Source: Alphaproteobacteria bacterium
GTDB lineage: Bacteria; Pseudomonadota; Alphaproteobacteria; Rhodospirillales; Rhodospirillaceae
Length of the DNA stretch: 64,000 nucleotides
Direction: 5' to 3'
NCBI GenBank assembly: GCA_030835385.1
Contig: JAURPI010000025.1
Span: forward strand, 124,001 to 188,000
Shown here in pieces: positions 1-9,523 of this stretch. Positions within the stretch are counted from its first letter, which is position 1. Each line of letters begins with the position of its first letter. The position numbers were made by a program, and so were the translations under genes. The notes beneath the pieces are model-generated. The model saw only the letters and a list, made by a program, of their open reading frames with translations, was not told the DNA's origin and searched no databases.

Positions 1-789
1 TCAACCGGGGGATCGCTGGACAATATCAAGTCTGTCGAATCAGGCGCTATGGAGTTGGTGCTATCCCAGGCAGATGTCGCATATTGGTCTTATTACGGTA
101 CCGGCGCCTTTGAAGGCGACAAACCGAGAGGCTCGCTTCGAGCGCTTGCTAAACTGTTCCCTGAAAATATTCATCTCATTGTCCGGGCTGATGCTGGCAT
201 CGCGACCATCAGTGATCTGCGCGGAAAGCGTGTATCTATCGGAGGTCCTGGGTCAGGCTCGCAATTTGACGCCCGTCTTATACTAACGGCCTTTGGACTT
301 CGTTTCTCCGACATGAAGCTAAGTACCATGGACCTGGAGCCATCGGCTCGTGCGTTAACTTCTGGTGAAATCGATGCGTTTTTTATCGTAACCGGAGCGC
401 CTGCACTGGGAGTGCAAGATTTGGCTGAGCGCGTTGACATCAGTTTCGTGCCGATTGAGGGACCAGTCGCCAATCAGATGGCTAGAATTTTCCCGTTCTT
501 TTCCGTGGGGGTCATTCCAGAAGGGGCGTACGGCAGCAATCCTGCAATCTCAACACTTGACGTTGGCGCGCTCTTGATCGGACGAGCCGATATGTCCGAT
601 GACATGGCATATGGCGTAGTCCGAGCGATTTGGCATCCCAACACAGCCCCACTCTTGGCCAACGGTCATCCTCGTGCGGCGCTAATGAAACTCGAACAGG
701 CTACCAAGGGAATTGGGTTCAAGATTCATCCAGGTGCACGGCAGTACTATGTAGAGCAGGGCGTCTTGCCGGCCTTCCCGTCGCCGTAA
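1..789 (+). CDS. TAXI-family TRAP transporter solute receptor, C-terminal part
   Basis: This is the periplasmic substrate-binding subunit of a TAXI-type TRAP transporter, which hands a carboxylate-type ligand to a membrane TRAP permease. The ORF track starts at an internal ATG (49), but the frame is open to base 1 and the extra residues (TGGSLDNIK, ESGAMELV) fit the TAXI family, so the true start and signal peptide lie upstream of the window. Family features are 'QADVAYWSYYGTGAF', the 'GGPGSGSQFDA' loop and the C-terminal 'IHPGARQYY'. The ligand cannot be predicted. No TRAP permease follows, so it is either upstream or elsewhere. Confidence 0.85.
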   Translation, partial: STGGSLDNIKSVESGAMELVLSQADVAYWSYYGTGAFEGDKPRGSLRALAKLFPENIHLIVRADAGIATISDLRGKRVSIGGPGSGSQFDARLILTAFGLRFSDMKLSTMDLEPSARALTSGEIDAFFIVTGAPALGVQDLAERVDISFVPIEGPVANQMARIFPFFSVGVIPEGAYGSNPAISTLDVGALLIGRADMSDDMAYGVVRAIWHPNTAPLLANGHPRAALMKLEQATKGIGFKIHPGARQYYVEQGVLPAFPSP

Positions 790-856
790 AATGAAAAACA
801 GATTCACCGACCTCAATTCGTAATCTTCGACACCGTCTTCTAAAAAGGCTTTGATC

Positions 857-2251
857 ATGTCTCCACTGCCGCTTGTCGATCCTGATCCTAAGGCAACTCC
901 GCTGACCCTTGTGACCGATAAGGCATTCGGCGCCTGGCGGGATACACAGGGAGATGCTGTTAAGGCATGGCTGTCGACCAACGACTTCTCAGGCAAAGCG
1001 GGTGAGGTTTGTTTGACCCCCCTAGAAGATGGCGCCGTAGGACAAGTCGTTGTTGGCATCGGCGACGGCGCTGACAAATGGGTCGCCGGGCGTTTGGCTC
1101 GCAGCTTGCCTGAGGGTACGTATTGTCTGGAGCAAATCACTGGTATTGAAGATGAGAAAGCTCAGGTTTCTACTTGGTTGGCGCTGTCTTGGTGCTTAGG
1201 TGCGTACACATTCGATCGATACAAATCTGAGTCGCCTACTAACCCATCGAAGTTGGTTTGGCCTGAGGACATTGATCGGGCCTATGTAGAGGGTGCTGCA
1301 CAGGCAACAACCCTTACGAGGGACCTTATCAATACCCCGGCAGAAGATATGGGTCCGGCCGCACTTGCAGCCGCAGCTGAAGAGTTGGCTGACACACATG
1401 GCGCGGCGATCAACATCGTGTTGGGTGACGATTTATTGTCAGAAAATTTTCCTGCTATCCATGCTGTGGGCCGCGCAGCTGATGTTGCACCCAGGTTGAT
1501 CGATTTAACATGGGGCAAAGCGGATGCACCTAAGGTCACATTGGTTGGTAAGGGCGTTTGCTTCGATTCTGGCGGCTTAAATATTAAACCGACAAATGGC
1601 ATGCGCTGGATGAAAAAGGACATGGGCGGCGGCGCAACGGTGCTTGGTCTTGCAGACTGGATAATGCGGGCAAAGCTGTCGGTACGTCTGCGTGTATTGG
1701 TGCCAGCTGTCGAGAACGCCATCTCAGGCAACGCCTTCCGACCAGGAGATGTGGTGCCGACCCGCAAGGGACCGACCATAGAGGTGGGAAATACGGATGC
1801 TGAGGGGCGGGTGGTCTTGGCCGACGCGTTAGCCCTCGCCTGTGAGGAGTCACCGTCCCTATTGATCGATTGTGCGACCCTAACTGGCGCCGCCCGGGTC
1901 GCATTGGGGCCCGACCTGCCGGCCCTGTTTACGCCAGACGACTCTCTCGCTAAGGAGCTGATGAGCGCTGGCATGGCAAACAATGATCCGTTGTGGCGGC
2001 TGCCACTGTGGGCCGGTTACAGGCGATTGATTGAGAGCAAAATTGCTGATGTCAGCAACTCTGGCGAGTCCGGTTTCGCAGGTGCAATTACGGCGGCCCT
2101 GTTCCTAAAGACGTTTGTTAGTGAAGATACACCCTGGGTGCACCTCGATCTATTTGGGTGGAATCCTGACGATAAACCCGGGCGGCCCATGGGCGGAGAA
2201 GCCTATGCGCAAAGGGCGATATTCGAAGTTATTCGCAACCGCTTTGCCTAG
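857..2251 (+). CDS. M17 leucyl aminopeptidase family protein
   Basis: This is a cytosolic dinuclear-metal aminopeptidase that removes N-terminal residues from peptides. The C-terminal catalytic domain has the M17 signature NTDAEGR near residues 312-318, the metal and substrate region 'GKGVCFDSGGLNIKP', and 'KKDMGGGA'. At about 464 aa it matches the shorter alphaproteobacterial M17 members. The ORF track begins at a TTG (851). The ATG at 857, with AAAAAGG just upstream, is the better start. The gene converges on gltB, and the two stop codons overlap by 4 bp. The family is clear, but substrate preference cannot be read from sequence. Confidence 0.9.
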   Translation: MSPLPLVDPDPKATPLTLVTDKAFGAWRDTQGDAVKAWLSTNDFSGKAGEVCLTPLEDGAVGQVVVGIGDGADKWVAGRLARSLPEGTYCLEQITGIEDEKAQVSTWLALSWCLGAYTFDRYKSESPTNPSKLVWPEDIDRAYVEGAAQATTLTRDLINTPAEDMGPAALAAAAEELADTHGAAINIVLGDDLLSENFPAIHAVGRAADVAPRLIDLTWGKADAPKVTLVGKGVCFDSGGLNIKPTNGMRWMKKDMGGGATVLGLADWIMRAKLSVRLRVLVPAVENAISGNAFRPGDVVPTRKGPTIEVGNTDAEGRVVLADALALACEESPSLLIDCATLTGAARVALGPDLPALFTPDDSLAKELMSAGMANNDPLWRLPLWAGYRRLIESKIADVSNSGESGFAGAITAALFLKTFVSEDTPWVHLDLFGWNPDDKPGRPMGGEAYAQRAIFEVIRNRFA

Positions 2252-5200
2252 GCGGTTTGGTCACCGTCTTTTGCGTTTGGTGCGCCGCGATGTACCGGAA
2301 CTTCAAGCCGGTTGAGCATTTCTTTGGGAACCACTTGCCAAAAATTGCGGACCTCCCGGTCCCAGTTGACCAATATTCGCTCTGCCCAAGCAGAAGACGT
2401 TTCTTTTCTGTGCTCGGTTACGAGATTGCGTAGCATAGCTTCGTAATGACCGACCTCAATACGTTGGTGAATCACCGACTCTGTGTTGACCCGATACTCA
2501 AAGTCTTGGTTACTGTCATAGACAAAGGCCATGCCGCCAGTCATGCCTGCGCCAAAATTTGCTCCGACTGGACCAAGAATAACCACTTGACCACCAGTCA
2601 TATATTCACAGCCATTGGAACCGCATCCTTCGACGACGGCCGTCGCGCCTGAGTTACGCACGCAAAACCGCTCCGCTGCCTGACCGGCTGCAAATAGTTT
2701 TCCGCTTGATGCCCCGTAGAGCACTGTGTTGCCAATAATGGTGTTGAGATGCGGTGGAAACGTCGATGACGTTGTCGGACGAATGACGATGGTTGCACCG
2801 GATAGGCCTTTTCCAACGTAGTCATTGGAATCGCCGAGAACATCCAACTTCAAGCCTTGCACACCGAATGCACCGAGAGACTGACCACAGCTGCCACGCA
2901 TGCGGACCGTAATATGCCCCGGCTGTAATCCGGTCATGCCGTATTTCGTGACGATCTTGTGTGACAGTTTTGTACCGATGGCGCGCTGGGTGTTGTTGAC
3001 GTTATAGGTCAACTGCATTTTTTCGCCGTCTTCCAATGCTGGTGCTGCATCTCTGATCATCTGCGCATCCAGCGTTTCAGACACTTCATTGCGCTCTTCA
3101 GTCATATTGCGCGTGGGTAAACCACCTGAGTCTGGCCGCACCAAAAGTGGGTTGAGATCGAGGTCGTCAAGGTGCGCCGAGCCGCGGCTGACCTGCTGGA
3201 GCAAGTCTGTGCGCCCAATCACATCGTCAAGCGAAGAGAATCCGAGGTCGCCTAGTACATCTCGTACCTCTTCAGCGAGGAAGGTCATCAGGTTGACGAC
3301 TTTCGCAGGCGTGCCGGTGAATTTCTCGCGCAACGCCATGTCTTGTGTGCACACACCAACCGGGCATGTGTTGGAATGGCATTGGCGCACCATGATGCAG
3401 CCCATAGCGATGAGAGAGCTCGTGCCGATGCCAAATTCTTCAGCGCCCATCATTGCCGCCATGACAACATCCCGGCCGGTCTTGAGTCCGCCGTCCGTGC
3501 GCAGTAGAACGCGGTGACGCAAGCGATTGAGTGTCAGCACTTGATGAACTTCGGTGAGTCCCATCTCCCATGGCAGGCCCGCATACTTGATGGAGGTTTG
3601 CGGACTAGCGCCAGTCCCACCTGAGTTTCCGGATATCAGAATTACATCCGCGTTGGCCTTGGCGACTCCCGCCGCGATGGTGCCGATGCCCGTGCGGGAC
3701 ACCAGTTTAACAGTCACACGCGCCTGCGGGTTGATCTGCTTCAGGTCGTAGATCAGTTGGGCTAGGTCTTCGATGGAGTAAATGTCGTGATGGGGTGGTG
3801 GCGAAATCAACATCACGCCTTGAGTCGCATGGCGAAGCTCCGCGATTTCCGCGGTGACTTTAAAGCCTGGTAATTGTCCACCTTCTCCGGGTTTGGCGCC
3901 TTGCGCCACTTTGATTTCAATTTCCCGGCACTGATTTAGATACTCCGCTGTGACACCGAAGCGTCCAGACGCGATCTGTTTAATTGCAGAGTTGGCATTG
4001 TCGCCATTTGGGGCCGGTTTGTAGCGCTTGCGGTCTTCGCCACCTTCGCCAGAATCTGACTTCGCACCTATACGATTCATGGCGATGTTCAGTGTGCCGT
4101 GTGCTTCTGGGCTCAGGGCGCCTAGAGACATGCCTGGAGTGACAAATCGTTTCCGAATTTCTGTGGTTGATTCAACTTTTTCCGGTGGGATTGTTTTATC
4201 CACGGGCCGGAAATCGAGCAAATCACGCAAATTAATCGGGGGCAGTTTGCGCATGCCTTCTGAGTATCGCTGGAAGATTTGGTAGCTGTCTTTTTCGACA
4301 GCGGCCTGCAAAGTATGGATCAATCGTCCATCAAAACTATGGGCGTCTCCAGATTGAGCGCGATACCGATAAAAGCCACCGACCGGCAAAGTGACTACAC
4401 CTGGTCTTTGGGCAAGCCTGTGCTGTGCCTTAACTTTCTTTTGGATGCCCGGCATGCCGATGCCAGATATCCGAGAGGTCATGCCCGGGAAGAATTCAGC
4501 AACCAACGAGCGCGATAAGCCGACGGCTTCAAAATTATAGCCGCCTCGGTAGGAACTGATGACTGAGATGCCCATTTTGGACATGATTTTGCGGAGACCT
4601 TCGTCGATCGCCTTTTTATAACGAGCCATCGTGTCGCTGAGAGAAGCGTCACCAAATAAGCCCTTGGCATGCCTGTCTGCAATTGCTTCTTGTGCCAAGT
4701 AAGCATTGACGGTCGTCGCGCCGACGCCAATAAGAACCGCAAAGTAATGTGTATCAAGACATTCACCCGAGCGGACGTTGAGAGACGTAAACGTCCGTAG
4801 TTTCTGACGCGTCAAATGGGTGTGGACCGCACCGGTCGCCAGAATCATGGGCATAGGCGCGCGATCAGGTCCGACGTTGTAATCCGTTAACACAACATAT
4901 GTGCAGCCACCACGCACAGCGTCTTCGGCTTCTTTTTGAATGCGAGAGACGGCCTTCCGTAGCGCATTCTTTGTCTTACCTGAGGAGTCAAACGTGCAAT
5001 CGATATCGACGGCCTTGTCGCCCATGTGATCCCGCAGCATTTGATACTGCCCATTTGTTAGGACTGGGCTCGGCAACTGCAAGACATCACACTGGCTCGC
5101 ATCGGCATCTAGGATGTTGCCTAAATTGCCGAGACGTGTGTTGAGGGTCATGACCCGCGACTCACGAAGACTGTCGATCGGAGGATTGGTTACCTGGCTG

Positions 5201-6834
5201 AAGTTTTGCCGGAAGAAATTATGCAGTCCTCTGTATTGGTCGGACAGCACGGCAAGCGGCGCGTCATCGCCCATCGAGCCTGTTGCTTCCTTGGCATCAA
5301 CCACCATGGGGTGCAGGATCAACTCAAGATCTTCCATGGTCATCCCATAGGTAACTTGGCGACGACGAAGGTCTTCCGCTGGGAGCGTGCCTGTTTCTGG
5401 AGCCTCGTCCGTGACTTTCGTATCTAGGTGCGTCGTTTTCTTAACCCACTCCTGGTAGGGATGAGCGCTTGCAAGTAGATCTTTGAGTTTTGTGTCGCGG
5501 TGAAACACACCTTCTTGCATATCAATGGCGATCATTTCTCCAGGGCCAACACGCCCCTTTTCGTCAATGTCCGCATTTGGGACGCGCACCATTCCTGTCT
5601 CTGATCCAACAATAAGCAGGCCTGTTTTCGTAAGGGTATAGCGCATCGGTCGCAGGCCGTTGCGATCCATGCCAGCAATGATCCAGCGGCCATCTGTGGC
5701 GCAGATTGCGGCCGGGCCATCCCAAGGTTCCATCACCGCGTTGCAGTATGCAAACAGTGCGCGATGATTATCCGGCATGATCGCGTTCTGACTAATGCTC
5801 TCAGGAATCATCAGTGACTTGGCCATCGCCGCATCTCGACCAGATCGGCAAATTAATTCGTATACGGAGTCCAAGGCAGCTGAATCCGAGCTGCCTTTCT
5901 GAATAATCGGTTTGAGGTCTTCGATGCTGTCGCCAAACAAGTCGGACGCGAGACGGCACTCATGCGCGGTCATCCAGTTGACGTTGCCCAGAAGCGTGTT
6001 GATTTCGCCGTTGTGCGCCAGCATGCGGAACGGCTGAGCTAATCTCCACGTCGGGAAAGTGTTGGTCGAGTACCGTTGATGGTAGATCGCGAAAGACGAT
6101 ACGAACCGCTCATCGAGCAAGTCAGGATAAAATGTCGTCAACTGCTCAGCGAGAAACATACCTTTGTAGATAATGGCACGTCCCGATAGCGAGCAGATGT
6201 AGAAGTCATTGATGGCTTCGTTTATGACCCGTTTCTCAATGCGACGGCGCACCACATACAGATCGCGTTCGAGGGTGTCAGTGTCCAGACCACGGGGGTT
6301 GGATAACATGATTTGTTCGATTTCCGGACGGGTGGCGTTCGCTTTTTCACCAATAACCGAGATGTCGACAGGTACTTGTCGCCAGCCATAAATATTGTAG
6401 CCGGCGGCGAGCACTTCGCTTTCGACAATAGTGCGACAGGTTTCTTGGGCCTCTAAGTCAGATTTAGGCAAGAACACCATACCGACAGCGAGGGTTTCGC
6501 TTTCGGCCAACTCGTGCCCGGTTCGAATGATGTGTTCGCGGAAAAAATCTTGCGGTACCTCGACGTGAATGCCGGCGCCATCACCAGTTTTTCCGTCGGC
6601 GTCAACAGCGCCGCGGTGGTAAAGGACCTTTAGAGCCTCAATCCCGGCGACGACCACATCCCGTCGAGGGGTGCCGTCGATGGACACGACCATGCCGACA
6701 CCGCAGTTGTCATGTTCCCATGCAGGGCTGTAGCTCGACGCGTCTTGCAAGAGCGCGGCGTTGGCCTTCCAATCGCGTACGAAGTCTTCTCCTGACTCTT
6801 CACCCAGAGGAGATGCAATATCTTTCGGTGCCAT
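2248..6834 (-). CDS. gltB: glutamate synthase (NADPH) large subunit
   Basis: This is the large subunit of NADPH-GOGAT. It hydrolyses glutamine and passes ammonia to 2-oxoglutarate to form glutamate. At 1528 aa it is full length. An N-terminal propeptide of about 43 residues precedes the Ntn nucleophile Cys44 ('HDNCGVGM'). The amidotransferase domain is followed by the central and FMN-binding synthase domains ('GAKSDSGEGGED', 'GNSGGTGASP', and the Cys cluster 'CHSNTCPVGVCTQD' for the 3Fe-4S centre) and the C-terminal GXGXG beta-helix repeats ('GCGSNGCEYMTGG'). It starts 11 bp after gltD. The Shine-Dalgarno AAGGA overlaps the gltD stop (TAAGGA), which suggests translational coupling. Confidence 0.98.
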   Translation of the reverse strand: MAPKDIASPLGEESGEDFVRDWKANAALLQDASSYSPAWEHDNCGVGMVVSIDGTPRRDVVVAGIEALKVLYHRGAVDADGKTGDGAGIHVEVPQDFFREHIIRTGHELAESETLAVGMVFLPKSDLEAQETCRTIVESEVLAAGYNIYGWRQVPVDISVIGEKANATRPEIEQIMLSNPRGLDTDTLERDLYVVRRRIEKRVINEAINDFYICSLSGRAIIYKGMFLAEQLTTFYPDLLDERFVSSFAIYHQRYSTNTFPTWRLAQPFRMLAHNGEINTLLGNVNWMTAHECRLASDLFGDSIEDLKPIIQKGSSDSAALDSVYELICRSGRDAAMAKSLMIPESISQNAIMPDNHRALFAYCNAVMEPWDGPAAICATDGRWIIAGMDRNGLRPMRYTLTKTGLLIVGSETGMVRVPNADIDEKGRVGPGEMIAIDMQEGVFHRDTKLKDLLASAHPYQEWVKKTTHLDTKVTDEAPETGTLPAEDLRRRQVTYGMTMEDLELILHPMVVDAKEATGSMGDDAPLAVLSDQYRGLHNFFRQNFSQVTNPPIDSLRESRVMTLNTRLGNLGNILDADASQCDVLQLPSPVLTNGQYQMLRDHMGDKAVDIDCTFDSSGKTKNALRKAVSRIQKEAEDAVRGGCTYVVLTDYNVGPDRAPMPMILATGAVHTHLTRQKLRTFTSLNVRSGECLDTHYFAVLIGVGATTVNAYLAQEAIADRHAKGLFGDASLSDTMARYKKAIDEGLRKIMSKMGISVISSYRGGYNFEAVGLSRSLVAEFFPGMTSRISGIGMPGIQKKVKAQHRLAQRPGVVTLPVGGFYRYRAQSGDAHSFDGRLIHTLQAAVEKDSYQIFQRYSEGMRKLPPINLRDLLDFRPVDKTIPPEKVESTTEIRKRFVTPGMSLGALSPEAHGTLNIAMNRIGAKSDSGEGGEDRKRYKPAPNGDNANSAIKQIASGRFGVTAEYLNQCREIEIKVAQGAKPGEGGQLPGFKVTAEIAELRHATQGVMLISPPPHHDIYSIEDLAQLIYDLKQINPQARVTVKLVSRTGIGTIAAGVAKANADVILISGNSGGTGASPQTSIKYAGLPWEMGLTEVHQVLTLNRLRHRVLLRTDGGLKTGRDVVMAAMMGAEEFGIGTSSLIAMGCIMVRQCHSNTCPVGVCTQDMALREKFTGTPAKVVNLMTFLAEEVRDVLGDLGFSSLDDVIGRTDLLQQVSRGSAHLDDLDLNPLLVRPDSGGLPTRNMTEERNEVSETLDAQMIRDAAPALEDGEKMQLTYNVNNTQRAIGTKLSHKIVTKYGMTGLQPGHITVRMRGSCGQSLGAFGVQGLKLDVLGDSNDYVGKGLSGATIVIRPTTSSTFPPHLNTIIGNTVLYGASSGKLFAAGQAAERFCVRNSGATAVVEGCGSNGCEYMTGGQVVILGPVGANFGAGMTGGMAFVYDSNQDFEYRVNTESVIHQRIEVGHYEAMLRNLVTEHRKETSSAWAERILVNWDREVRNFWQVVPKEMLNRLEVPVHRGAPNAKDGDQTA

Positions 6835-6845
6835 ATTAATCGTCC

Positions 6846-8315
6846 TTAACTGGCTTTACGTAAAGGCGCGGAAGACTTCTTGGCCTTAGCAGTTAAATAT
6901 TTTTCGATACTGGCTGCTGCATCGCGGCCGTCGCGGATCGCCCAAACCACGAGGGAAGCGCCACGGACGATGTCGCCAGCAGCAAACACACCATCCATAT
7001 TGGTCATCAACGTGCGGTAGTCGATCTTGAGGGTGCCCCAGCGAGTCACGCTTAGATCTGGCTCTCCGAATAGACCCGGCAGGTCCTCGGGATCAAAACC
7101 TAGCGCTTCGATAACCAGATCGGCCGGGAGAACGAACTGAGAGCCGTCAATAACTTCAGGTTTGGCGCGACCAGAAGCATCCGGCGTTCCAAGGCGCATG
7201 CGTACCGCGCGCACACCAGTTGCAACATTGTCTTCATTGTGCAAAACGGCTTCTGGCGACGACAGCCAAACAAACTCGACGCCTTCTTCAATGGCGTTTG
7301 TGACTTCCCGTTGGGAACCGGGCATGTTGTCGCGGTCACGGCGATACAGGCACTTTACGGATTTAGCGCCTTGGCGAACGGCAGACCGGACGCAATCCAT
7401 GGCGGTATCGCCACCACCGACCACGACTATGTTTTTACCTTCCGCATTAAGCGTGCCGTCGTCGAATGCTGGGACGGCGTCACCTAAACCTTTGCGGTTA
7501 GAAGCTGTTAGATAAGCCATCGCTGGAAATACGCCAGAGGCCCCAACCCCAGGGTTGGTTAAGGCGCGCGCCTTATAAACACCGGTTGTTACGAGGACAG
7601 CATCATGCTTCTCGCGCAGATCTGAAAAACTAATGTCTTCACCGACATTGATGTTGAGGTGGAATACGACACCCGAATCTTCCAGCAAAGTGGCGCGACG
7701 CTGCACAACTTCTTTCTCGAGTTTAAAATTTGGAATGCCATAGGTAAGCAGTCCGCCGATCCGGTCATACCGATCGTAGATATGAACCGCATAGCCGAGT
7801 TTGCGTAATTCTTCTGCTGCGGCCATGCCGCCAGGTCCGGCGCCAATTATGCCGACAGACTGATCCAATTCTTGAAGTGGAGTGACGGGTTTAACCCATC
7901 CGTTTTCCCACGCCGTATCAGTGATGTATTTCTCAACCGATCCGATGGTCACGGTACCGTGGGTAGACTGTTCCAGCACGCAAGAGCCTTCACACAAACG
8001 ATCTTGCGGACAAATGCGGCCACAAATCTCAGGCATGTTATTGGTCGCTGAGGAAACTGCGTAGGCTTCTTCAAGCCGCCCTTCGGCGGTCAACTTCAGC
8101 CAATCGGGAATGTTGTTCTGAACCGGACAGTGCACTTGGCAGAAAGGAATACCGCACTGCTCGCAGCGGGAGGCTTGATCTCCGGCCTTATCATCAGAGT
8201 ACTGATCATAAATTTCGCCAAAATCCCGGCGGCGGTCTTCAGCCGGCCGCTTGTCGGGCCAATCCTGATCGACCCGGGTAAATTGAAGCATGGGCCGTGA
8301 TTTTTTTTGGCTCAT
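6846..8315 (-). CDS. gltD: glutamate synthase (NADPH) small subunit
   Basis: This is the small subunit of NADPH-GOGAT, an FAD flavoprotein carrying [4Fe-4S] clusters that moves electrons from NADPH to GltB. The N-terminal Cys cluster reads 'CEQCGIPFCQVHCP', the FAD Rossmann motif 'GAGPGGMAAAE' and the NADPH motif 'VVGGGDTAMDC'. The ORF track starts at a GTG (8342). The ATG at 8315 has a near-perfect GGAGGA upstream at proper spacing, so I use it (489 aa). It is the first gene of gltD-gltB. The promoter should lie in the 383-bp gap shared with the divergent uppP. Confidence 0.97.
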   Translation of the reverse strand: MSQKKSRPMLQFTRVDQDWPDKRPAEDRRRDFGEIYDQYSDDKAGDQASRCEQCGIPFCQVHCPVQNNIPDWLKLTAEGRLEEAYAVSSATNNMPEICGRICPQDRLCEGSCVLEQSTHGTVTIGSVEKYITDTAWENGWVKPVTPLQELDQSVGIIGAGPGGMAAAEELRKLGYAVHIYDRYDRIGGLLTYGIPNFKLEKEVVQRRATLLEDSGVVFHLNINVGEDISFSDLREKHDAVLVTTGVYKARALTNPGVGASGVFPAMAYLTASNRKGLGDAVPAFDDGTLNAEGKNIVVVGGGDTAMDCVRSAVRQGAKSVKCLYRRDRDNMPGSQREVTNAIEEGVEFVWLSSPEAVLHNEDNVATGVRAVRMRLGTPDASGRAKPEVIDGSQFVLPADLVIEALGFDPEDLPGLFGEPDLSVTRWGTLKIDYRTLMTNMDGVFAAGDIVRGASLVVWAIRDGRDAAASIEKYLTAKAKKSSAPLRKAS

Positions 8316-8698
8316 GTGTCGGTTTCCTCCTGTCGGCGCCACGTTGGGAAAGGGCGTCGCCGCCCACCTCAGCCTGAGCTACGGCGGATAAATGCTATTT
8401 GGATCGAAAAATGGCCGTTTCTCGGCCGTGTCCGCATCCCCGGAGCTCGTTTATTCGAGCATCGTTCGTTGATTGGTGGTCACTATACCGGGCTAAATCC
8501 GGTCTGGCCATTGAAAATCACTTATAAGGACATAAATACTGACATATTATCTATAAAATTGCGGCGTCCTGCGGTTTTTTCCGCCCGAGGTGCGGGACTC
8601 TCCCAGTTAATTAGTAAACATTTGTGTACTAAACTGCCGCTGTTTGACGAATCAGCCCCGTGATATAACACCGCTGCAGCCGTTATCTGGGGTACGCC
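8316..8698. other. gltD / uppP divergent intergenic region
   Basis: These 383 bp contain no convincing gene; the 118-aa plus-strand ORF here overlaps the start of gltD and has no family features. The region must carry promoters in both directions. On the plus strand there is a weak candidate, TTGAAA at 8511 followed 16 bp later by TAAATA, inside an AT-rich stretch (8511-8565). I see no clear sigma-54 or NtrC site for gltDB. Confidence 0.4.
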
Positions 8699-9502
8699 GT
8701 GGCTTTGACCCAAATTGTTGTGTTGGCCGTCGTCCAGGGCATCACTGAATTTCTACCGATCAGTTCTTCTGGTCACTTGATATTAGTGCCGATCGTTGCC
8801 GATTGGCCCGATCAAGGCCTGCTGCTCGACGTTGCAGTGCATGTCGGCACGTTGGGCGCGGTGATGATCTACTTTTGGCAAGATCTGTTTGTCATGGTGA
8901 CTGGTGTCTACCGCCTGCTCAAAGGGCGCCGCGATCCAGGCGCTCGTCTTGCGGGGCAAGTTGTGGTGGCGACTATTCCCGTGCTTGGTGCTGGTTATCT
9001 ATTTGATGCGTACATAGGGGACGGTCTGCGATCGATCGAAGTCATCGGCTGGGCAACGCTAGGTTTTGGCCTATTGTTGTATGCGGCTGACCGAATGTCT
9101 ATGACCGTTAAAAAACTCGACCATTCCTCTTATCTAGATATTCTGGTGATTGGTGCGGCTCAAATTCTTGCTTTGATTCCCGGGACGAGCCGGTCTGGAA
9201 TTACCATGACAGCCGCCAGGTTTCTTGGATTCGAACGAGCCGAAGCCGCGCGTTTTTCGATGTTGCTGTCGATTCCGACAATCGCTGCGTCAGGTTTGTG
9301 GCTGGGGCTCAATATTTACGAGGCAGATGATCTTACGCTGACGCGGGGCGCTCTCGTTGCCGCTGGGCTTTCTTTTGTAACAGCTATCATTTCCATCGCG
9401 GCGTTGATGGCCTGGCTACAAAGATCATCCTTTACGCCGTTCGTCATCTACCGGGTTATTCTTGGAATCACCCTGCTTGCGTTTGCCTATGGCTGGATTT
9501 GA
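8699..9502 (+). CDS. uppP: undecaprenyl-diphosphate phosphatase
   Basis: This is an integral membrane phosphatase (BacA/UppP) that recycles undecaprenyl pyrophosphate to the monophosphate carrier used for peptidoglycan and O-antigen. Both family signatures are present: 'QGITEFLPISSSGHL' near the N-terminus and 'PGTSRSGITMTAARFLG' in the second half. It is 267 aa with about eight membrane segments, which is normal for the family. The start is GTG at 8699 preceded by GGGG. It converges on the 9524 gene with a 21-bp gap and appears monocistronic. Confidence 0.95.
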   Translation: MALTQIVVLAVVQGITEFLPISSSGHLILVPIVADWPDQGLLLDVAVHVGTLGAVMIYFWQDLFVMVTGVYRLLKGRRDPGARLAGQVVVATIPVLGAGYLFDAYIGDGLRSIEVIGWATLGFGLLLYAADRMSMTVKKLDHSSYLDILVIGAAQILALIPGTSRSGITMTAARFLGFERAEAARFSMLLSIPTIAASGLWLGLNIYEADDLTLTRGALVAAGLSFVTAIISIAALMAWLQRSSFTPFVIYRVILGITLLAFAYGWI

Positions 9503-9523
9503 ATTCAAACCCGAAGGGCAACG

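Noticed and set aside
1282-1983. 233-aa minus-strand ORF opposite the aminopeptidase
   Set aside because: Shadow ORF created by GC-rich third positions of the real gene.
8307-8663. 118-aa plus-strand ORF in the gltD-uppP gap
   Set aside because: It overlaps the gltD start and ribosome site and has no recognisable features.
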